DNA from: Chloroflexota bacterium
Lineage (GTDB): Bacteria; Chloroflexota; Anaerolineae; Caldilineales; Caldilineaceae
Assembly: GCA_003451595.1 (NCBI GenBank)
Contig: DMDA01000055.1
Span: 15,872-29,122, forward strand
Length of the DNA: 13,251 nucleotides
Direction of reading: 5' to 3'
Below, one piece after another: positions 8,145 to 13,251 of the stretch (its first letter is position 1; each line of letters starts with the position of its first letter). Under the pieces are notes generated by a model that made no database searches, was not told the origin of the DNA, and saw only the letters and a program-made list of their open reading frames with translations. Both the position numbers and the translations under genes were made by a program.

Positions 8145-8206
8145 TAGCGCGATGATAGGCTGCACGTGTGGAAGGCCATTGAGGGTACGCCAGGAGATTA
8201 TTGTTC

Positions 8207-9229
8207 ATGAACAAAGTCAAACTATTGCTTGCCGGGCTAATGACGCTGGCTCTCGTCGGCTGTGCGGCCCCGGTTGCGCCTCTGAATGGCGGTGACAGCG
8301 CGCCGGTAACGGCGGCGCGGCTACGCATCGTGACCACGGTGTCGCCGATCACGAATGTGGTCTACAACATTGTTGGGGAACACGCCGATTTGGTGGGCAT
8401 CGTGCCGGAAGGAGTGAACTCGCACACTTACGAACCGGCGCCGTCGGATGCGCGTCAGTTAGCGCAAGCTGATCTGATCTTTGTCAACGGCCTGAAGCTA
8501 GAGGAGCCGACGCTCAAGCTAGCCGAAGCCAACGCCAGGGAGGGAGTTGAGATCGTGTTGCTAGGCGATCAGACGATCACGCCGGAGCAGTATGTCTACG
8601 ACTTTTCCTTTCCTGCTGAGGGCGGCAGCCCCAATCCTCATCTATGGCCGAATCCGTTACTTACGTTGAAGTACGCCGAGATCATCCGTGACAAATTGAT
8701 TGAACGCGATCCGGCGCACGCGGAAGCCTACGCTGCCAACTATGCCGCCTTTGCCGAACGCATCAAGGCATTGGATGAGGCGATCAAAGCGACGATTGCC
8801 AGCATCCCGGTGCAAAACCGCAAGCTGCTCACCTATCATGACTCCTGGGCGTATTTTGCACCCGTCTATGGGATGACTGTCATCGGGGCGATTCAGCCGT
8901 CGGATTTTGCCGAACCATCAGCGCGTGAAATTGTCGAGATCATTGAGCAAATCAAGGCTGAACAGGTGCCGGCGATCTTCGGGTCAGAGGTTTTCCCATC
9001 GCCTGTGTTGGAGCAGATCGCTCGTGAGAGCGGCGCTATCTATATCGATGATCTGCGCGATGATGATTTGCCCGGCCAGCCCGGTGACGACAATCACTCC
9101 TATTTCGGATTGATGGCGGCGAATCTCCGCATCATGGCTGAAGCGTTGGGCGGTGACCCGTCGATCATGGCGAACTTTGACACGCGTAATGTGCCGGGCG
9201 CCGATCGTGCGGTCGAGCAAAGCCAGTAG
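8207..9229 (+). CDS. znuA: Zinc ABC transporter substrate-binding lipoprotein ZnuA (cluster 9 family)
   Basis: This 340-residue cluster A-I metal receptor captures Zn(II) outside the membrane and hands it to the permease. The signal peptide ends in LALVGC, making Cys19 the lipidated residue. The likely metal ligands are His73 (NSHTYEP), His145 (NPHLWPNP), His211 (TYHDSWAYFA) and an Asp at 294/295 (GDDNHSYFGLM). Having His rather than Glu at the third site favours zinc (TroA/ZnuA-like) over manganese (PsaA/MntC-like). Other family marks are QADLIFVNGLKLEEP and AIFGSEVFPSPVLEQIA. It lacks the His-rich loop of E. coli ZnuA. I chose ATG 8207 over the in-frame TTG at 8201 because AGGAG lies 10 bases before the ATG and only 4 before the TTG. 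It is the first gene of znuACB. Confidence 0.92.
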   Translation: MNKVKLLLAGLMTLALVGCAAPVAPLNGGDSAPVTAARLRIVTTVSPITNVVYNIVGEHADLVGIVPEGVNSHTYEPAPSDARQLAQADLIFVNGLKLEEPTLKLAEANAREGVEIVLLGDQTITPEQYVYDFSFPAEGGSPNPHLWPNPLLTLKYAEIIRDKLIERDPAHAEAYAANYAAFAERIKALDEAIKATIASIPVQNRKLLTYHDSWAYFAPVYGMTVIGAIQPSDFAEPSAREIVEIIEQIKAEQVPAIFGSEVFPSPVLEQIARESGAIYIDDLRDDDLPGQPGDDNHSYFGLMAANLRIMAEALGGDPSIMANFDTRNVPGADRAVEQSQ

Positions 9230-9277
9230 CTAGCGCTCAGCTCTTTGTAGAAACCTGGGCGCTGATGGAGGAAAGCG

Positions 9278-10174
9278 ATGCAACCACTTGTCGAAGTGCG
9301 TAACGTCACCTTTGGCTACGACGCCACACCGGCGCTGCGTGATGTCTCGCTGCACCTGCACCGAGGACAATTGGCAGCGTTGGTCGGCCCTAGCGGCGCG
9401 GGCAAGACGAGCCTGCTCAAGCTGGTGTTGGGGGTGCTGCAGCCGACGCAAGGTGTGGTGTTGCTGGACGGCGCGCCCATCGACGGACGGCAGAGCGGGC
9501 GCATTGGCTACGTGCCGCAGTTGGAGACAGTGGATTGGAACTTCCCGGTGACGGTGGAGCAGGTCGTGCTGATGGGACGCGTGCGGCGGGCGGGCTGGGG
9601 ACCATGGCATGGCGCCGCCGCACGGCGCGAAGCGCGCAACGTTCTTGCTCGACTGGAGATCGACCATCTGGCGGGGCGGCACATTCGGGCGCTATCGGGC
9701 GGACAGCAACAACGCGTCTTTCTGGCGCGGGCGCTGATTGCGCAGCCCGACCTGCTGGTGCTCGACGAGCCGACGAGTGGCGTTGATCTACGCACGGCGG
9801 AAAATATCCTACATCTGCTGGCTGAACTCAACCGGCAGGGCATGACGATCCTGATGACGACGCACGATCTGAATGCGGCGGCGGCGCACGTGCCGTGGAT
9901 CATCTGCCTGAACCGCACCGTGATCGCAGAGGGGGCGCCGGAAGACATCTTCACTGACGCAATTCTCAGCCGCACGTATGGCAGCGAGATGCTGGTGATT
10001 CGTCAGGCGGGGCTGCTGCTGGTGACGCAGAAGCCGCACCTGCACACCCATCGCGACATTCTACCGGCGCCGGTGCTGGGTCATCGCAATGAGGTGGCCG
10101 GGCGCTCAGAGTCAGGCGACGCCGAACCGTCTGACGTCCCGATTGAGGAGTCAATTTATGCAGTGGTTCGTTGA
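9278..10174 (+). CDS. znuC: Zinc ABC transporter ATP-binding protein ZnuC
   Basis: This 298-residue cytoplasmic ATPase energises zinc uptake. All nucleotide-binding motifs are intact: Walker A GPSGAGKTS (37-45), Q-loop Gln81, signature LSGGQQQR (139-146), Walker B LLVLDEP (159-165) and H-loop His196 (TTHD). The segment VDWNFPVTVEQVVLMGR (85-101) is typical of the Mn/Zn/Fe branch. A tail of about 50 residues beyond the ATPase core contains PHLHTHRD and further His and acidic residues, and may touch metal or the membrane partner. GGAGGAAAG precedes the ATG by a few bases, and the gap from znuA is 48 bases. Its 3' end overlaps znuB by 17 bases in another frame, indicating an operon with coupled translation. 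Confidence 0.93.
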   Translation: MQPLVEVRNVTFGYDATPALRDVSLHLHRGQLAALVGPSGAGKTSLLKLVLGVLQPTQGVVLLDGAPIDGRQSGRIGYVPQLETVDWNFPVTVEQVVLMGRVRRAGWGPWHGAAARREARNVLARLEIDHLAGRHIRALSGGQQQRVFLARALIAQPDLLVLDEPTSGVDLRTAENILHLLAELNRQGMTILMTTHDLNAAAAHVPWIICLNRTVIAEGAPEDIFTDAILSRTYGSEMLVIRQAGLLLVTQKPHLHTHRDILPAPVLGHRNEVAGRSESGDAEPSDVPIEESIYAVVR

Positions 10175-11006
10175 ACCCTTTCACTATGAGTTCTTCCGCA
10201 CCGGCTTGAGCGTCGCGATCTTGGCCGGCGCCTTGTGTGGATTGCTCGGCGTCTATATCGTGCTACGTGGCATGAGTTATATCGGGCACGGGCTATCGCA
10301 CGCCATCTTTGGCGGCGCCGTCGTCTCTTATGTCATGCAGTGGAATTTTTATCTTGGTGCAGGGCTGTGGGGTTTCCTGACGGCAGTGCTGATCAACCAG
10401 ACGGTGCGGCGCACCCGCATTGGCGCCGACGCCGCAATCGGCGTCATTACGACCGCCAGCTTTGCGGTAGGCGTGGCGCTGATCAGTCGCTATCGCCGCT
10501 TCACGCAGTCCTTCGACGCAGCGCTCTTTGGCAACATTCTCGGCGTCACGTGGGAGGAAGTAGCTGTGGTGGGTTGCATTGCGCTGTTGGTTGCGCTGGT
10601 GATCCTACTATTCTACAAACAGTTGCTCTTTACGACCTTCGATGCCGAGGTGGCGCAGGTGTATGGCGTGCGTACGCAGTGGGTGGATACGCTCTTTGCG
10701 CTGGCGCTGGCCGCCGCCATCATTGCCTCGATGCAGGTGCTTGGTGTTACGCTGATCGCCGCTGCGCTGGTGATTCCGGCTATCACGGCGCGCTTGTTGA
10801 CTGACAGCTTTGGTCGGATGATGGCTTACGCTGTCGCCATCGGCGTGACATGCGGCGCGCTGGGGATGTATCTCAGTTTCTATGTGGATATTGCCAGCGG
10901 CGCCACGATTGTGTTGTTGCAGGCAGCGGCCTTTGCCGTAGCGATGACGGTCAGTGGCCTGCGCCATCAGGCCGGACGGCGGTTGGCGCATGTGCACATC
11001 GATTGA
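10158..11006 (+). CDS. znuB: Zinc ABC transporter permease ZnuB (ABC-3 family)
   Basis: This 282-residue integral membrane protein forms the translocation pathway for the metal delivered by ZnuA. It has about eight hydrophobic segments and clear ABC-3 family marks: LRGMSYIGHGLSHAIFGGAV (near the N terminus), IGADAAIGVITTASFAVGVAL, and the C-terminal LGVTLIAAALVIPAITARLL with the ALVIPA core. I chose the ATG at 10158 because GAGGAG lies 7 bases upstream. The frame is open 23 codons further, but the extension runs inside znuC and lacks homology. The C terminus ends in a short His-containing stretch (HVHID). It is the last gene of the zur-znuACB cluster, and no strong terminator is visible after it. 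Confidence 0.93.
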   Translation: MQWFVEPFHYEFFRTGLSVAILAGALCGLLGVYIVLRGMSYIGHGLSHAIFGGAVVSYVMQWNFYLGAGLWGFLTAVLINQTVRRTRIGADAAIGVITTASFAVGVALISRYRRFTQSFDAALFGNILGVTWEEVAVVGCIALLVALVILLFYKQLLFTTFDAEVAQVYGVRTQWVDTLFALALAAAIIASMQVLGVTLIAAALVIPAITARLLTDSFGRMMAYAVAIGVTCGALGMYLSFYVDIASGATIVLLQAAAFAVAMTVSGLRHQAGRRLAHVHID

Positions 11007-11203
11007 TTGAAGTAGACCCTACTGTCTCTCCACGCAGTGTGCCACGCGGCCAGCGATTCACTTGCGTTCACATCCATCGGGAAACCAATAACATCCTCTT
11101 TACGCACATCACATCTTCTGTTAAAAGGCGCAATCTATACTGCCTGCATAAAGTTTCAGGCTGATTTCCGTCTCTATACTTCACAAAGGGGTTCAGAATC
11201 GAT
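11007..11203 (+). other. Intergenic region with possible promoters for the phytase-like gene
   Basis: These 197 non-coding bases separate znuB from the exported phytase-like gene. Two TATACT hexamers (11136-11141 and 11175-11180) look like -10 elements, but neither has a convincing -35 partner at 16-18 bases. A weak AGTAG-ACC-CTACT hairpin near 11011-11023 is too short to call a terminator. AAAGGGG (11185-11191) is the likely ribosome binding site for the gene at 11204, though the 12-base spacing is long. No Zur-like motif is visible here. Confidence 0.4.
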
Positions 11204-13251
11204 ATGCGCATATGGAGGAATCTGATCTTTGGCGCGCTGACTGCAGCGCTGTTGACGCCTACCCTGCTGATGGCGCCGGTTGCGCACGCACAAGACGCGC
11301 CGCCACCCATTACGCTCCGCCCGCTCGGCACGTACAGCACTGGCCAGCTTGACGCTGCCGCCGCCGAGATCGTCGCCTATCACGCCGGAATGCAGCGCGC
11401 CTATGTCGTCAATGGCGGCGACAAGACGCTCGACATTCTTGACGTAAGCAACCCAATGGCGCCTGTTCTGATCGGCCAGGTCGATATGACGCAATTTGGC
11501 GACGCCGCCACCAGCGTGGCTGTTTCCGGCGATCTGCTGGCTGTCGCGGCGCCGGCCGCGAAGAAAACCGACCCAGGCGTCGTCGTCTTTCTGAACCCAG
11601 ACGGCGCAGTGCTGGCGCAAGTGACCGTCGGTGCGCTGCCTGATATGGTTACTTTCACACCGGACGGTCGCTATGTTGTGACCGCGAATGAAGGCGAGCC
11701 TGACGACGACTATGCAGTTGATCCGGAAGGGTCGGTCTCGATTATTGATGTAAGTGGCGGCGTCGAGGCGTTGAGCGACGCCAGTGTGCGCACTGCCGGT
11801 TTTGCCGCCTTCAACGACGCCGAACTCGACGCACAGATTCGCATCTACGGGCCAAAGGCGACTGTCGCCCAGGATTTGGAGCCGGAGTATGTCGCGGTCG
11901 CGCCGGATAGCACGACGGCGTTTGTGACCTTGCAGGAGAACAACGCGCTGGCTGTCGTTGACCTGGTGAATGCTGAGGTCACGGCGCTGCTGCCGCTTGG
12001 CTTCAAGCGCTTCGATGCTCCGGTCGCCACACTGACAACTTATCCTGTCGTCGATCTCCCGAAGTTAGGGACGACTGCTGCTGGTCAGGAGATATTGCTG
12101 GGTGGCTTTTCCGGCCTTTATTACGAAGGCATGGATGAGCGCGGTCGCCACATCTTCGTCACGCACACCGACCGTGGCCCGAATCCTGAACCGGTGGATG
12201 TGGACGACGACGGCGTCAACGAGCGTCCTTTTGCCTTGCCCAACTTCCAGCCTGTCATCGTGCGCCTGGCCTTTGACCCTGCTGCAGGCACGGTGGAGAT
12301 TCTGGAGCAGATCGGGTTGAAGCGACCCGACGGAACGCCGCTGACCGGGCTGCCCAATCTGGCGGGCGAGCCAGGCATGGCTTACGCCGACGAGGAACCG
12401 GTTGACCTGCAGGGCAATCCATTGGAGCTTGATCCATTGGGCGCCGACCTGGAAGGCATTGTGCGCGCAGAAGATGGCAGCTACTGGCTGGTGGACGAAT
12501 ATCGGCCTGCCATCTATCATGTTGGCGCCGACGGCGTGGTGCTGGCGCGCTATGTGCCCGCAGGATCGAACCAGGAGGAAACCGGTGTGACGGTCGGCGA
12601 GGAGGCGCTGCCTGCGATCTACGCACAGCGCCGCGCCAATCGCGGCTTCGAGGCGGTCGCCCTGCGCGATGGCATTCTGTACGCCTTCATCCAAAGCCCT
12701 ATCGACAACCCCGACAGCAAGAAAGACAGCAACTCGAAGGCAGCTACGCTCGTGCGCATCCTGGCTTTCGACGCCAACTCAGCGCAGACAGTGGGTGAGT
12801 ATTTCTATCGGTTGGACGGCGATGGCGTGGACAAGATCGCCGACGCCGTGGCTGCGCCGGATGGGTCATTGTTGGTGATGGAACGCAATGACGCCACCGG
12901 CGCCAGCGCCCACAAGCGGGTCTATCGCATCGACATTGACGCGGCCACCAACTTCTTGGGCTATGACCTGCCCAGCGGCGTCGAGCTGCAGAGCGATGCT
13001 GGACTGGCTGCGCTTGGCATCACACCGGTTGCCAAGACGCTAGTCGTAGACCTGGCCGCCATCGGCTACGATCGGGTGGATAAACCGGAGGGGCTAGCGC
13101 TGATCGATGCGAACACGCTGGCGGTTATCAACGACGACGACTTCGGCGTTGGCGGCGCCTTTGACCCGGCGACCGGGCTGATCGAGGAGAACCCGACCCC
13201 CACGCCGATCTTACTGGGCATTGTGCGGTTGGCGACGAACGGGCTGGATGC
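11204..13251 (+). CDS. Exported choice-of-anchor-I propeller plus esterase-like phytase-domain protein, 5' part
   Basis: The frame runs open from ATG 11204 to the window end (682 complete codons), so the C terminus is missing. A signal peptide (MRIWRNLIFGALTAALLTPT, ending AHA before QDAPPP) directs export. Residues about 45-268 match the first half of choice-of-anchor-I beta-propellers: AYVVNGGDKTLDILDVSNP, GALPDMVTFTPDGRYVVTAN then EGEPDDDYAVDPEGSVSIID, DLEPEYVAVAP, TLQENNALAVVDL and LLPLGFK (263-268). From about residue 285 it switches to the esterase-like phytase (phytase-like) family: GGFSGLYYEGMDERG, THTDRGPN, GADLEGIVRAEDGSYWLVDE then YRPAIYHV, RGFEAVALRDGILYAFIQSP, KPEGLALIDANTLAVINDDD. 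DVDDDGVNE (332-340) resembles a calcium-binding DxDxDG loop. Phosphoester hydrolysis is only suggested by the family name. A C-terminal anchor probably lies beyond the window. Confidence 0.85.
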   Translation, partial: MRIWRNLIFGALTAALLTPTLLMAPVAHAQDAPPPITLRPLGTYSTGQLDAAAAEIVAYHAGMQRAYVVNGGDKTLDILDVSNPMAPVLIGQVDMTQFGDAATSVAVSGDLLAVAAPAAKKTDPGVVVFLNPDGAVLAQVTVGALPDMVTFTPDGRYVVTANEGEPDDDYAVDPEGSVSIIDVSGGVEALSDASVRTAGFAAFNDAELDAQIRIYGPKATVAQDLEPEYVAVAPDSTTAFVTLQENNALAVVDLVNAEVTALLPLGFKRFDAPVATLTTYPVVDLPKLGTTAAGQEILLGGFSGLYYEGMDERGRHIFVTHTDRGPNPEPVDVDDDGVNERPFALPNFQPVIVRLAFDPAAGTVEILEQIGLKRPDGTPLTGLPNLAGEPGMAYADEEPVDLQGNPLELDPLGADLEGIVRAEDGSYWLVDEYRPAIYHVGADGVVLARYVPAGSNQEETGVTVGEEALPAIYAQRRANRGFEAVALRDGILYAFIQSPIDNPDSKKDSNSKAATLVRILAFDANSAQTVGEYFYRLDGDGVDKIADAVAAPDGSLLVMERNDATGASAHKRVYRIDIDAATNFLGYDLPSGVELQSDAGLAALGITPVAKTLVVDLAAIGYDRVDKPEGLALIDANTLAVINDDDFGVGGAFDPATGLIEENPTPTPILLGIVRLATNGLD

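Noticed and set aside
8207..11006. Manganese or iron transporter (MntABC/PsaBCA) instead of zinc
   Set aside because: The receptor's third ligand position is His (TYHDSWAYF) rather than the Glu of manganese receptors, and the adjacent regulator and operators fit Zur. Manganese is not fully excluded.
11136..11180. Two TATACT boxes as firm promoters
   Set aside because: Neither has a recognisable -35 hexamer at 16-18 bases, so I mention them only as possible -10 elements.

Overview
This is a bacterial chromosomal window with roughly 60% G+C by eye, the standard bacterial code, tightly packed genes and no sign of phage, IS or CRISPR. The gene families suggest Chloroflexota: a tandem DUF5671-like membrane protein, an S51-like peptidase with a CysRS-like tail, and a choice-of-anchor-I/phytase-like exported protein. 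This placement is an inference from family flavour, not from a marker gene.

Left end (1-3300). The 3' part of a RodA/FtsW-family glycan polymerase gene runs rightward and converges on a leftward two-gene unit. That unit encodes a small single-pass membrane protein and a 553-residue membrane protein built from six tandem repeats of about 83 residues. The genes abut exactly, with a stop codon followed at once by GTG/ATG. A perfect 18-bp hairpin and a short direct repeat lie upstream of this unit, just past the end of the next leftward operon.

Middle (3285-7534, all leftward). An M20-family amidohydrolase gene overlaps a lipoprotein gene by ATGA. A tRNA-Gly(TCC) gene lies upstream of it. Next comes a two-gene operon with a 2-nt gap: an alpha/beta hydrolase followed by the S51 (cyanophycinase-like) protein with its CysRS-like C-terminal tail.

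Right half (7630-13251, all rightward). This is a zinc-homeostasis locus: a Fur-family regulator (probably Zur) followed by znuA (lipoprotein receptor), znuC (ATPase) and znuB (permease). A perfect 7-1-7 palindrome, TGCAAAT-G-ATTTGCA, sits between the regulator and the divergent hydrolase operon. A related but degenerate tandem site sits in front of znuA. The simple reading is that zinc-loaded Zur represses its own gene, the importer, and possibly the divergent hydrolase/S51 operon. The window ends inside a large exported protein that joins the N-terminal half of a choice-of-anchor-I beta-propeller to an esterase-like phytase domain.

The observations most worth checking are the candidate Zur operators and whether they control the divergent hydrolase operon, the S51/CysRS-tail fusion, the six-repeat membrane protein, and the propeller/phytase chimera.
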